64,000 nucleotides of DNA from positions 1-64,000 of the forward strand of contig NZ_BBIT01000010.1 of the NCBI RefSeq assembly GCF_000730625.1, in the 5' to 3' direction. The translations under genes and the position numbers were made by a program. Shown here one piece after another: positions 34,359 to 43,377 of this stretch (positions within the stretch are counted from its first letter, which is position 1; every line of letters starts with the position of its first letter). The stretch comes from Pseudomonas oryzihabitans NBRC 102199. GTDB taxonomy: Bacteria > Pseudomonadota > Gammaproteobacteria > Pseudomonadales > Pseudomonadaceae. The notes beneath the pieces were generated by a model. The model saw only the letters and a program-made list of their open reading frames with translations, was not told where the DNA came from and did not search any database.

Positions 34359-36862
34359 GTCTTGTAGAGATCGCGACGGTAGCGTTCTTCGTCGATCAGC
34401 CGCTGGACCTCGGCCTCGCCGAGCAGCGCCGCCAGGGTCGCCTGGACACTGCGCCCCAGGCCCGGCAGGCTGCCGCAGACCATGATCACGGCATCCGCCG
34501 CCAGCCAGTCCAGCAGTAACTGCCGTTGCGCTCGCAGGCGGTCCTGCACATAGCCGTCGCCGTCCCGCGAGAACACCCGGTCCAGCCGTTCCAGTTCACC
34601 CCGCGCCTGCCAGGCATCCAGCTCCGCCCCATAGAAATCGTCGTGGGCCGCCGTGCGTTCGCCGAACAGCAGCCAGTTGCGCCGGTACCCGGCGGCGATA
34701 CGGGCAGCCAACAGCGGGCGCACCCCGGCCAGACCAGTACCGGCAGCGATCAGGATCAGCGGGCGCGGGTCCAGCGGCGGTCTGAAGCCCGGATGGGCGC
34801 GGAGCCGCGCCTGCACCGCATCGCCCGGCCTCAGCCCTGAGGTCAGCCAGCCGGAGGCGATGCCCAGGCGACCGTCCGCCTTGCGCTGCTGGCGCACCAG
34901 CAATCGCAGCGCACCTTCGTCGGGCAGCGAGGCGATGGAGTACTGGCGCACGGCGAGTGGCACCAGAGCGTCGAGCAGCGCCTGGGCGCCCAGGCCCGCC
35001 AGCGCGGCCTGGTCTTTCGGCAACAGGCGGGTGTCCAGGGCCGCGGCGAGGGTCTGGCTGACGCCGTCGCCCACCACCACGCTGTCCGCGGCCAGCCCCA
35101 GGGGCGACAACCAGGCCGCCACGCGCTCGGCGCCCTGGCGCGGCGCAATTTCGAGGATATCGCCGGGTGCCCAAATGCTCTCGGGCGGCGGCAACAGCTG
35201 CAGCTCGAAGACGGCTCCACCGGGGCTGCCGGCATTGAGCGGCTGCACCGCTAGCAGCGGCCAGGCCCGCAGTGGCCGTTCGACCGTTGGCTCGATGGCC
35301 ACGGCGCCCAAGGCCTCGAGTCGACCCTGCCAGAGCGCGAGCGCCCGAGCGTCGCCATTGTCCACCTCCACCGGGGCGAACAGCGGCCGCGCGCCCTGCC
35401 CGGCGAGCCAGGCATCCAGCCGCCGGGCGAAGGCGCAATAGGCCGGATAGCGGCGGTCGCCCAGGGCCAGCACCCCGAAGTTCAGATTCGGCAGCGCGTT
35501 CTGGGTCAGCATCCGTCGTTCGAAGCCACGGGCGCCGTCCGGTGCCTCGCCATCGCCTTGGGTGGCGACGACGAACAGCGCCTGGGTGGCCTGCTGCAGG
35601 CGCTCGACCGAGAGTCGTCCGAGCGCGATCACCTCGGCGCTGAGGCCCGCCGCCTGCAACTGGCCGGCAGCCTGCCAGGCCAGTGCCTCGCCCTGGCCGC
35701 TCTGGCTGGCATAGCCGATCAGCCAGTCGGCGGCGCCCGGCGTGGCCGGCAGCAGGCCGCGCCGGGCCTGGTGCGCCTGGCGACGCTTGCGGCGGCGGTC
35801 CAGATAGAGCCAGAGGCCGGTCACCACGAACAGCGGCATGGCCAGGCTGGCGAGCGCCAGGGCCACCCGTCCGGCCAGACCGAAATACTCGCCCGAATGC
35901 AGCGCATAGACACTGAGCAGCAGCCGAGCGCCGAGCGGCTGTTCGCTATAGCGGCGGTGATCGAGCACCCGTCCCGCACCATCGAAGACGATCCGATTGA
36001 GGGCACGGACATGCTCGGCCTCGTCGGGCAGGTACCAGAGGGTCGGCTGACTGACCTTGCGCGCCGGATTGGGCAGCAGCAGGCCATAGCCCTCGACCTG
36101 TCCGCCGGTTTCCTGCCGAAAGCTCTGCCAGAGCGCATCCAAATCCACGTCCTGGCGCGCCACCACGCCACTGATCCGGGGTTCCGGCGCCGCCCCCAGC
36201 AATCGCTCGCTGGCCTGGCGATACCAGTCATAGGACCAGTACAGACCGGTCATGGCCGCCAGCAGATAGAGCAGCAGGCACCAGGTGCCCGCCACGGCGT
36301 GCAGGTCCCAGTGGAAACTCCGCCCCCGACGCGCCCAGTCGAGGGTCAGCCAGGTGCGCCAGCGCCCTGCCTGGCGCGGCCAGCGCAGGTAGAGGCCGGA
36401 CAGGCAGAGCACCAGCAGGATCAGGGTGGCGGCCCCGGTCAGGGCCTTGCCTACCGGCCCCAGGGCCAGGGAGCGGTGCAGGTCCAGGACCAGGCGAAAG
36501 AATCCCTGGCCGCGCGGCGCCTTCAGCACCTCGCCGGTGTAGCGATCGAACAGCAGCACCTCGCCACGGCCCTGGCCGCTCGCCGGCGCCAGGCCGAGCA
36601 GGCCGTAGCCCTCCCCCGCCATGCTGGAGACGAAGCCTAATTCCTGACCCGGAGCGAGCAGACGCTGCCGCACTTCCGGCAGTGTCAGCGGGCGCCGGTC
36701 CGGCGTCGCGGCGGTCGGCGGCGGATTGAGCAGCTCCAGCAACTCCAGCTGAAAGCTGTAGAGCGCCCCTGTCACCCCCAGCACCACCAGCACCAGCCCC
36801 GCCACCAGCCCGAGCAGGCTGTGCAGCTGGAACAGACCCCCGCGGATCAGGGCTGGGCCCAC
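34355..36862 (-). CDS. PepSY membrane-flavodoxin-ferredoxin reductase fusion
   Basis: An 835-residue fusion. The N-terminal 390 residues form a PepSY-TM module with about four membrane helices. A flavodoxin domain follows at about 415-555 ([14 protein letters not shown] binds FMN), then a FAD/NADPH reductase module like CysJ at about 580-835 ([33 protein letters not shown]). It should pass electrons from NADPH through the inner membrane, probably to reduce ferric siderophore iron in the periplasm. The GTG start overlaps the PiuC gene stop by 16 bases, and no in-frame ATG fits. The order receptor-PiuC-reductase recalls PA4513-PA4515. Confidence 0.9.
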   Translation of the reverse strand: MGPALIRGGLFQLHSLLGLVAGLVLVVLGVTGALYSFQLELLELLNPPPTAATPDRRPLTLPEVRQRLLAPGQELGFVSSMAGEGYGLLGLAPASGQGRGEVLLFDRYTGEVLKAPRGQGFFRLVLDLHRSLALGPVGKALTGAATLILLVLCLSGLYLRWPRQAGRWRTWLTLDWARRGRSFHWDLHAVAGTWCLLLYLLAAMTGLYWSYDWYRQASERLLGAAPEPRISGVVARQDVDLDALWQSFRQETGGQVEGYGLLLPNPARKVSQPTLWYLPDEAEHVRALNRIVFDGAGRVLDHRRYSEQPLGARLLLSVYALHSGEYFGLAGRVALALASLAMPLFVVTGLWLYLDRRRKRRQAHQARRGLLPATPGAADWLIGYASQSGQGEALAWQAAGQLQAAGLSAEVIALGRLSVERLQQATQALFVVATQGDGEAPDGARGFERRMLTQNALPNLNFGVLALGDRRYPAYCAFARRLDAWLAGQGARPLFAPVEVDNGDARALALWQGRLEALGAVAIEPTVERPLRAWPLLAVQPLNAGSPGGAVFELQLLPPPESIWAPGDILEIAPRQGAERVAAWLSPLGLAADSVVVGDGVSQTLAAALDTRLLPKDQAALAGLGAQALLDALVPLAVRQYSIASLPDEGALRLLVRQQRKADGRLGIASGWLTSGLRPGDAVQARLRAHPGFRPPLDPRPLILIAAGTGLAGVRPLLAARIAAGYRRNWLLFGERTAAHDDFYGAELDAWQARGELERLDRVFSRDGDGYVQDRLRAQRQLLLDWLAADAVIMVCGSLPGLGRSVQATLAALLGEAEVQRLIDEERYRRDLYKT

Positions 36863-37530
36863 AGCCGCAGGAGGTTGTGATAGACGCCGGTCAGCTGCAG
36901 GCAGGCCTCGTGGCCCTGCCCCAGCTCGGCCGCCGCCCGCTGGATACCCTGGTCGAGTTCGAACAGCTGGCCGCGCTGGCCGGCGTCGCGCACCAGGCTC
37001 TGGATCCAGAAGAAGGAACACAGCCGGGTACCGCGGGTGACCGGCAGCACCCGGTGCAGGCTGCTGGCCGGATAGAGGATCAGATCGCCCGCCGCCAGCT
37101 TGACGCTGTGGGCGCCATAGGTGTCTTCCACCACCAGCTCGCCGCCGTCGTATTCGTCCGGCTCGCAAAAGAACAGCGTGGCCGACAGATCGGTGCGCAG
37201 GTAGCCGCTGCCATCCGGTAGCGGCCGCAGGGCATTGTCCACGTGCAGGCCAAAGGACTGGCCGCCCTGGTAGCGATTGAACAGCGGCGGAAACACCCGT
37301 GCCGGCAGCGCCGCGGCGACGAACAGCGGATGCCGTGCCAGCGCCTGCTGGATCAGCTCGCCCACCGCGCGCGCCGCCGGCTCGTCCGCCGGCAGCTGCA
37401 GATTGTCCTTGGCCATGGCCGACTGGAAACCGGCCGTGTGCCGGCCATCGGCCCAGGCGGCCGCCTCCAGCCGCTCCCGGCATTCCCTTACCTGCTCAGG
37501 CGTCAGCACGCCCGGAACGCTGATCATCAT
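36847..37530 (-). CDS. piuC: Fe(II)/2-oxoglutarate PKHD-type hydroxylase
   Basis: A 227-residue non-haem iron dioxygenase of the PKHD/PiuC (YbiX) family, the usual length. The metal and cosubstrate residues are present: His96 and Asp98 (LHVDNA), His159 (SSLHRVLPV) and Arg169 (GTR). In P. aeruginosa the homologue is tied to the PiuA siderophore receptor and to uptake of siderophore-conjugated drugs. AGGGG is seven bases before the ATG at 37530. It lies 62 bases after the receptor gene, with a hairpin between, and overlaps the reductase gene by 16 bases. Confidence 0.93.
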   Translation of the reverse strand: MMISVPGVLTPEQVRECRERLEAAAWADGRHTAGFQSAMAKDNLQLPADEPAARAVGELIQQALARHPLFVAAALPARVFPPLFNRYQGGQSFGLHVDNALRPLPDGSGYLRTDLSATLFFCEPDEYDGGELVVEDTYGAHSVKLAAGDLILYPASSLHRVLPVTRGTRLCSFFWIQSLVRDAGQRGQLFELDQGIQRAAAELGQGHEACLQLTGVYHNLLRLWAQP

Positions 37531-37548
37531 GGTGATTCCCCTCTAACG

Positions 37549-37577
37549 CCGAAAGCCCTGCGCAGGCAGGGCTTCGG
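37549..37577 (-). terminator. Hairpin between receptor and PiuC genes
   Basis: CCGAAAGCCCTG and CAGGGCTTCGG are complementary apart from one extra A, around CGCAG. No long T run follows on the leftward strand, so partial termination or mRNA processing that lowers expression of the downstream genes is more likely than full termination. Confidence 0.5.
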
Positions 37578-37592
37578 TTGCTGCAGGCGACC

Positions 37593-39809
37593 TCAGAAGC
37601 TGTAGGTCGCGGTCAGGATGGCGGAACGGGCATCGCCGTATTCGATGGCCGACGACCGGGTGCTCACCCCCAGTTGCGAACGCACCCGCTCCACATAGTC
37701 CTTGTCGAAGACGTTGTTGACGTTGAGTTGCAGGTCGACGTTGCGATTGACGCGATAGCCGACCATGGCGTTGTGCAGCCAATAGTCGTCGAGCTTGGCG
37801 CCGTCGTTGCTGGAGGTGACGTTGCGTTCGCTGACGTAGCGGGCACCATAGCCCACCCGCCAGCCGGCCGGCAGTTCGTAGGTGGTCCAGAGATTGAGCG
37901 AACGCGGCGGGGTATTGGCCAGCGCCTGGCCTTCACGATTGCGGCCGTCCAGGGTATCGGCGGCCTTGAGCGTCTCGCTGTCGAGGAAGGTGAAGTTGGC
38001 GTAGACGTTCCACTGCGGGGTGATCCGTCCGGTGGCGCCCAGCTCGATGCCCTGCACGCGCTGCTTGCCGGCCAGGGCGGTGCTGCCGTCGGCCAGGGTT
38101 TCCCGCGCATTGCTCTTCTCGACGCGGAACAGCGCGCCGTCCAGCTCCAGGCGCTTGTCGAGGAATTCCCACTTGGTGCCCAGCTCCCAGGTCTTGTTCT
38201 TTTCCGGCCCCAGATCCTGGTTGGCCGCGCTCAGCCCGGCGCCGGTGGAGGTCAGGCTTTCCGCCGAGGGGTTGAAGGAGGTGCCATAGGCCACGTAGAC
38301 CCGGCCGTTCGGAGCCGGCTTGAACACCAGGCCGGCGCGCCCGCTCAACTTGGCGTCATCGGAACTGAGCTTGGTCTTGGCGCCGCGCACGCCGTTGGCG
38401 ACCGGGGTGGTGTCGCTGTCGCCGTCGAACCAGTCGTAGCGCAGGCCCAGGTTCAGATCCCAGTAGTCGTTGAGGGCAATGGTGTCGAAGGCATAGAGCG
38501 CCTTGTCGGTCAGCACGTTGTTGGCGATGGCCGAGGTCTGCTTGTCGGTCGCGCCGTCGTAGCGCTCCGGCGGCGCGGCCAGGGAATAGCCGGCGGCCGG
38601 GAAGGTCAGGCCATAGCTGTAGGTGTCGCGGTCGTAGTCCTCGCGGGAGAACTCGGCGCCCAGCACGAAGGAATGACCCAGGCCGAAGGTATCGACATTG
38701 CCGGTCAGGTTGGTCTGGTTGATCCACATCTCCGAGGTCACGTCGCGGCCATAGCCCTGGGGACCGGCCGGGCGATAGCGACCCGCGGCCACGCCACCCA
38801 GGTTGACGTGGGACGCCGAGATCACCACGTCGCGCTCGATGCGGCTGTAGCGGGTCAGGTTCTGCAGACTCAGGTTGTCGTTGAAGCGGTGCTCCAGCTC
38901 CACGGTGAAGACATTGTTGTTGATGTCTTCCTTGTCGATGTTCTTGAAGCCGAAATAGGCATCGCGATCCACCCCGCCCAGGCGCTTGCCGTTGAGCGCC
39001 GGCACCCCGTAGTCGGGCTGGTTGTTGTCGGTCTGATGGAAGTAGCTCAGGGTCAGGCGGGTGTCGTCCGACAGGCCCAGGGCCAGCGACGGCGCGATGC
39101 CCCAGCGCTCGCGATCGATCTGGTCGCGGCCGGGCACGTCGTTCTCGTGCGCCATCAGATTCAGGCGGAAGGCGCTGTCGGTACCCACGCCCTGCAACGG
39201 CTGGTTGGTGTCCAGGGTCAGGCGGCGATAGCTGTCGGTGCCAAGGCCCGCGCCGATGCGGGTGAACTGGCGCTCCTGGGGCTTCTTGCTGATCAGGTTG
39301 ATGGAGCCACCGGTGGTGCCGGCGCCACCGAACACCGAGTTGGGGCCCTTGATGACCTCGACCGACTCCAGGTTGAAGGTGTCGGTACGGTTGGTCTGGG
39401 TGCTGTCGCGCAGGCCATCGATCTGGATGTTCGAGTTGGCGCTGAAGCCGCGGATATTGATGCTGTCGCCGGAGCCACCACCGCCCTCGCCGGCGTTGAA
39501 GGTGATGCCGGATACGTTGGACAGCACCGATCTCAGACTCAGGGCCTGCTGGTCCTGGATGACCTGCGCCGGCACCACGGTGACGGTCTGGGGGGTATCC
39601 AGCAGGGGCGCGGTGTACTTGCGCGAGGCGGACTGCTCGGCCTTGAAGCCTTCCTGCTGCGCCTGACCTTCGATGGTCAGACTTTCCAATCGGGTCACCG
39701 GCTCCTTGGCATCCTGGGCCTGAGCCCCGAGGGAAAGCGAAGCGACGGCGACACTGAAGGTAGAAACCAGCAAACGGCGCTGGGACAGCGAGGACATTTC
39801 CTTGGACAT
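37593..39809 (-). CDS. piuA: TonB-dependent siderophore receptor (PiuA/Fiu type)
   Basis: A 738-residue outer-membrane receptor for catecholate-type ferric siderophores. A signal peptide (about 1-32, ending GAQAQ) is followed by a plug domain (TPQTVTVVPAQVIQDQQALSLRSVL; SINIRGFSANSNIQIDGLRDS; VEVIKGPNSVFGGAGTTGGSINLISK) and a 22-strand barrel ending in ILTATYSF, the usual aromatic C-terminus. The ATG at 39809 has AAGGAGG 12 bases upstream. A probable Fur box lies in the AT-rich leader. With PiuC and the PepSY reductase downstream it makes an iron-acquisition unit. Confidence 0.94.
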   Translation of the reverse strand: MSKEMSSLSQRRLLVSTFSVAVASLSLGAQAQDAKEPVTRLESLTIEGQAQQEGFKAEQSASRKYTAPLLDTPQTVTVVPAQVIQDQQALSLRSVLSNVSGITFNAGEGGGGSGDSINIRGFSANSNIQIDGLRDSTQTNRTDTFNLESVEVIKGPNSVFGGAGTTGGSINLISKKPQERQFTRIGAGLGTDSYRRLTLDTNQPLQGVGTDSAFRLNLMAHENDVPGRDQIDRERWGIAPSLALGLSDDTRLTLSYFHQTDNNQPDYGVPALNGKRLGGVDRDAYFGFKNIDKEDINNNVFTVELEHRFNDNLSLQNLTRYSRIERDVVISASHVNLGGVAAGRYRPAGPQGYGRDVTSEMWINQTNLTGNVDTFGLGHSFVLGAEFSREDYDRDTYSYGLTFPAAGYSLAAPPERYDGATDKQTSAIANNVLTDKALYAFDTIALNDYWDLNLGLRYDWFDGDSDTTPVANGVRGAKTKLSSDDAKLSGRAGLVFKPAPNGRVYVAYGTSFNPSAESLTSTGAGLSAANQDLGPEKNKTWELGTKWEFLDKRLELDGALFRVEKSNARETLADGSTALAGKQRVQGIELGATGRITPQWNVYANFTFLDSETLKAADTLDGRNREGQALANTPPRSLNLWTTYELPAGWRVGYGARYVSERNVTSSNDGAKLDDYWLHNAMVGYRVNRNVDLQLNVNNVFDKDYVERVRSQLGVSTRSSAIEYGDARSAILTATYSF

Positions 39810-39848
39810 GATGGTGGGCCGCCTCCTTATGTGAATGCGGCGCGATTC

Positions 39849-39870
39849 TATTTGCAAACGATTATCAAAT
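39849..39870 (-). promoter_or_regulatory. Probable Fur box upstream of siderophore receptor
   Basis: On the leftward strand TTGATAATCGTTTGCAAAT resembles the Fur consensus GATAATGATAATCATTATC. It sits in an AT-rich segment about 45 bases before the receptor start and probably overlaps the promoter. Iron repression is inferred from the gene type and this match. Confidence 0.55.
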
Positions 39871-39939
39871 CCATAGCGAATGTAAATTATTCTTAACAAT
39901 CCGGAAAACCGCCTGACACAGGGCTTTTCCACAGGCATG

Positions 39940-39970
39940 AAAAAGCCCGCGTCCCTGATGGGACGCGGGC
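39940..39970 (-). terminator. Intrinsic terminator after speC
   Basis: On the leftward strand the 11-bp stem GCCCGCGTCCC/GGGACGCGGGC with loop ATCA is followed by five T residues. It lies about 20 bases after the decarboxylase stop codon. Confidence 0.92.
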
Positions 39971-39990
39971 TCGACTACCGCGGGAAGACC

Positions 39991-41154
39991 TTAGAGGTAG
40001 AAGGCCTTCAGCGGCGGGAAGCCGTTGAATTCCACCGCGCTGTAGCTGGTGGTGTAGGCACCGGTGGACAGCCAGTACAGGCGGTCACCGCTGGCCAGGT
40101 TCAGCGGCAGACCGTACTTGTAGTGCTCGTACATGATGTCAGCGCTGTCGCAGGTCGGCCCGGCGATGACGACTTCTTCCATCTCGCCCTTCTTCTCGGT
40201 CCAGATCGGGAACTTGATGGATTCGTCCATGGTTTCGATCAGGCCGGAGAACTTGCCCACGTCGGTGTAGACCCAGCGCTCCACGGCGGTACGCGACTTG
40301 CGCGCCACCAGCACCACTTCGCTGACCAGGATGCCGGCGTTGGAGATCAGCGAACGACCCGGCTCCAGGATGATTTCCGGCAGTTCATCGCCGAAGTCTT
40401 CCTTGAGGAAACGGATGATCTCCTCGGCATAGGTCTCCAGGCTGTTGGTGCGCTGGATGTAGTTGGCCGGGAAGCCACCGCCCATGTTGATCATCTTCAG
40501 GGTGATGCCGTCTTCTTCCTTGAGGCGCTCGAAGATCACCTTGACCTTGGCGATGGCGGCGTCCCAGACGTCGATGTCGCGCTGCTGGCTGCCGACGTGG
40601 AAGGAGATGCCGTAGGGCTCCAGGCCCAGCTGGCGGGCCAGGATCAGCAGGTCCAGAGCCATGTCGGGCTGGCAGCCGAACTTGCGCGACAGCGGCCAGT
40701 CGGCGGAGTTGGAGCCTTCGGTAAGGATCCGCACATAGATGCGCGAGCCCGGGGCGGCCTTGGCGATATTGCGCAGGTCGGCCTCGGAGTCGGTGGCGAA
40801 CATGCGCACGCCCTTCTCGTAGAAGTAGCGGATGTCCTTGGACTTCTTGATGGTGTTGCCGTAGCTGATACGCTCCGGCTCGACACCGGTGGACAACACC
40901 TTGTCCAGCTCGTAGATGGAGGCGATGTCGAAGTTCGAGCCCTTGTCGCGCAGCAACTCGGTGATCTCGATGGCCGGGTTGGCCTTGACCGCGTAGTAGA
41001 TCTTGGCGAACGGGAAGTTGCCAACGAGATCGTCATAGGCCCGGCCGATGGTGGCGGTGTCGATGACGACGAAGGGGGTTTCATGCTGGTCGGCGAAGGC
41101 CTTCATCTTCTGGAAGGTTTCGCGAGAATAGTAATCTTCGACCTTGATGGACAT
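39991..41154 (-). CDS. speC: Ornithine decarboxylase, group IV (eukaryote-like)
   Basis: A 387-residue PLP enzyme that converts ornithine (some homologues also lysine) to putrescine (cadaverine), the entry to polyamine synthesis. The barrel carries PLP lysine Lys57 in YYAVKANP, the HVGSQQ strand, MGGGFPANY, EPGRSLISNAG and the active-site cysteine in GPTCDSADIM. This is the short alanine-racemase-fold class, not the large E. coli SpeC. ATG 41154 gives the normal family N-terminus. A terminator-like hairpin lies in the leader about 110 bases upstream, and an intrinsic terminator closes the gene. Confidence 0.95.
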   Translation of the reverse strand: MSIKVEDYYSRETFQKMKAFADQHETPFVVIDTATIGRAYDDLVGNFPFAKIYYAVKANPAIEITELLRDKGSNFDIASIYELDKVLSTGVEPERISYGNTIKKSKDIRYFYEKGVRMFATDSEADLRNIAKAAPGSRIYVRILTEGSNSADWPLSRKFGCQPDMALDLLILARQLGLEPYGISFHVGSQQRDIDVWDAAIAKVKVIFERLKEEDGITLKMINMGGGFPANYIQRTNSLETYAEEIIRFLKEDFGDELPEIILEPGRSLISNAGILVSEVVLVARKSRTAVERWVYTDVGKFSGLIETMDESIKFPIWTEKKGEMEEVVIAGPTCDSADIMYEHYKYGLPLNLASGDRLYWLSTGAYTTSYSAVEFNGFPPLKAFYL

Positions 41155-41234
41155 GCGTCGGACTCCCGATGGGCAGAACAAATTGAAGGAGGGGGTGTTC
41201 TGAACGCCTAATCCGTTTCCCCACTTTGGTTCGC

Positions 41235-41339
41235 CTACTTCCCAAGGCACATCGCCGAAAGCAAAAAGGTCAACGCGTACTGGCGTTGACCTCGCTGTCT
41301 CGTCGTCGGTACTTGAGCCGGATGGATCGTTTCCAGCAT
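41235..41339 (-). CDS. Possible 34-codon leader ORF upstream of speC
   Basis: A reading frame of 34 codons (MLETIHPAQVPTTRQRGQRQ, then YALTFLLSAMCLGK) runs through the terminator-like hairpin in the speC leader and stops 80 bases before the gene. No convincing ribosome site precedes the ATG; a longer version could begin at 41396. It is arginine- and glutamine-rich in the middle. A leader peptide role is a hypothesis only. Confidence 0.25.
   Translation of the reverse strand: MLETIHPAQVPTTRQRGQRQYALTFLLSAMCLGK
41263..41291 (-). terminator. Terminator-like hairpin in speC leader
   Basis: On the leftward strand GGTCAACGC-CAGTAC-GCGTTGACC is a perfect 9-bp stem followed directly by TTTTTGC. It lies 110 bases before the speC ATG. 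It may attenuate speC or end transcripts arriving from amn. Confidence 0.75.
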
Positions 41340-41834
41340 GGACGTTCGGGCGCGAACTTTAGGGCCAGACGCCTCAGAGATCAATGTTAAATCCATGATC
41401 TTTACCGAACGGTGACGCGCACGGACTCCCCCCTCTCCTGCAACCGACCGGAGCGATCGCCGAGATGTTCCGGAGGGGCGATGACAGGAGGTTTCCGCGC
41501 GGGTAATCAGGAGGCCGGATAGCGCCATCGTCGGGCTTTGACGGTGGCGCTGGGCAATCGCGGCCATGGGCCGCTCCTACAGGCACGAAAGCAACCGTAG
41601 CATCGGCCGCATCGGCGGACCGCCATGATCGCGATCAGTCCCTTGCCACCGTAGCGTGGAAAACGGCGCAGCCTTTTCCACCGAGACTTTCGGTGCCGAG
41701 GCGTGCCCTCACCCCAGCCCTCTCCCAGAGGGAGAGGGGGCCATCCGCGCGACTCTGGACCAATCGAGCTGGGTCTTATCGCCTTTGTAGGTTGGGTTGA
41801 GCGCAGCGAAGCCCAACAGGCCCAACCCCAACCC
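41340..41834. repeat. Intergenic region with three REP-family elements
   Basis: This stretch between amn and the speC leader holds no supported gene. It contains one unit of the GGCCATGGGCCGCTCCTAC family (41556-41580), one of the CCCTCACCCC hairpin family (41706-41740) and one half unit of the TAGGTTGGGTTGAG family (41787-41820). All three families also occur elsewhere in the window. The speC promoter should lie near 41340-41420; TTTAACAT around 41385 is a weak -10 candidate on the leftward strand. Confidence 0.75.
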
Positions 41835-43307
41835 TTACCGGAACGGCGGCTCGTCGAAGCTGCGCAGCTTACGCGAGTGCAGGGAGTCGAGCTGAGTGCG
41901 CAGCTGGTCCAAGGCAGCGATGCCGATCGCCAGGTGCTGGCTCACCGCGCGGGCATAGAAGGCGTTGGCCGAGCCCGGCAGCTTGATCTCGCTGTGCAGG
42001 GGCTTGTCGGAGACGCACAGCAGGGTGCCGTAGGGCACCCGCAAGCGATAGCCCTGGGCGGCGATGGTGCCGCTCTCCATGTCCACCGCCACGGCGCGCG
42101 CCAGGTTGATCAGCGGGCGTTCCTGGGCCCAGCGCAGCTCCCAGTTGCGGTCGTCGTAGGTCAGCACGGTGCCGGTGCGCAGGCGGCGCTTGAGCGCCTC
42201 GCCGCGTTCGCCGGTGACGCTGGCGGCGGCTTCCTGCAGCGCCACCTGCACCTCGGCCAGCGCCGGGATGGGGATGTGCGGCGGCACCACGCGGTCGAGG
42301 ATGCCGTCGCGTCTCATGTAGGCGTGGGCCAGCACATAGTCGCCGATGGTCTGCGACTGCCGCAGGCCGCCACAGTGGCCGATCATCAGCCAGCAGTGCG
42401 GACGCAGCACCGCCAGGTGGTCGGTGATGTTCTTGGCGTTGGACGGGCCGACGCCGATGTTGACCAGGGTGACGCCATGGCCGTCGCTGGCGATCAGGTG
42501 GTAGGCCGGCATCTGGAAGCGATGCCAGGCGATAGCGGCGATGACCGCCTGGGCCTCGGTGGGGTCCATGTCGCGTTCGATGATGACGTTGCCCGGCAGC
42601 ACCAGGCGCTCGAAGCGCGGATCGCTACGCAGCTGTTCGAGGCCGTGCTGGATGAACTGGTCGACGTAGCGATGGTAGTTGGTCAGCAGGATCCAGGGCT
42701 GCACGTGGCGCCAGTCGCTGCCGGTGTAGTGGACGATGCGACGCAGCGAGAAGTCGGTGCGGGCGGCGTCGAACAGCGCCAATGGCAGCGGATCGATGCG
42801 CTCCCAGTCGTAGTGGCCGTCGGCGATGTCGTCGTGGGCGGCGGAGAGATCGGTGCTGGGAAAGACCCGCGCCAGCTCGGCGGCGGTCACGCCACTGCCG
42901 GCCAGTTCGTCGCCCTGCTCCACCACATAGGGATAGGGGATGTCCTGGCGACTGCGACCGATCTCGACCTGGACGTCATAGTCGCGCATCAGCGGTTCGA
43001 GCTGTTCCAGCAGATAGCCGCGAAAGGCCGCCGGATGGGTCACGGTGGCCACATAGGTGCCGGGCAGCTGGATCTTGGCGTAGGCGCGGGTGGTGGCCGG
43101 CGGCACGCCGGGGGCGCGATAGCGGATGCGGATCTCGGGATAGCGGAACAACTCGCGTTCGGCCGCGCTGGGCTCGACGCGATCCTTGAGATAGCGCTTG
43201 AGGGCGGCATCCAGGGCCTGGGTGGCCTCCTGATGCAGCGCCGCGAGACGGTCCACCGCCTCGCTGGCGGTGGCAACGACGGTGAAATCCTCGGGTACGG
43301 AGGTCAT
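41835..43307 (-). CDS. amn: AMP nucleosidase
   Basis: A 490-residue enzyme that splits AMP into adenine and ribose 5-phosphate, helping to control adenylate pools; E. coli Amn is nearly the same length. The N-terminal AMP-nucleosidase domain (about 1-180) precedes a nucleoside-phosphorylase-like catalytic domain. Conserved pieces include GVTLVNIGVGPSNAKNITDHLAVLRPHCWLMIGHCGGLR (two adjacent blocks), ARAVAVDMESGTIAAQGYRLRVPYGTLLCVSDKPLHSEIKLPG and the C-terminal LRSFDEPPFR. It is transcribed leftward into a REP-rich gap and lies 70 bases downstream of the ABC exporter pair. Confidence 0.95.
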   Translation of the reverse strand: MTSVPEDFTVVATASEAVDRLAALHQEATQALDAALKRYLKDRVEPSAAERELFRYPEIRIRYRAPGVPPATTRAYAKIQLPGTYVATVTHPAAFRGYLLEQLEPLMRDYDVQVEIGRSRQDIPYPYVVEQGDELAGSGVTAAELARVFPSTDLSAAHDDIADGHYDWERIDPLPLALFDAARTDFSLRRIVHYTGSDWRHVQPWILLTNYHRYVDQFIQHGLEQLRSDPRFERLVLPGNVIIERDMDPTEAQAVIAAIAWHRFQMPAYHLIASDGHGVTLVNIGVGPSNAKNITDHLAVLRPHCWLMIGHCGGLRQSQTIGDYVLAHAYMRRDGILDRVVPPHIPIPALAEVQVALQEAAASVTGERGEALKRRLRTGTVLTYDDRNWELRWAQERPLINLARAVAVDMESGTIAAQGYRLRVPYGTLLCVSDKPLHSEIKLPGSANAFYARAVSQHLAIGIAALDQLRTQLDSLHSRKLRSFDEPPFR

Positions 43308-43377
43308 GCAAGTTTCCTTGTTGGGGCACTGCTATAGCTGACACCCTAACACCCCTGCATGACAACGGCTTCCCCCG

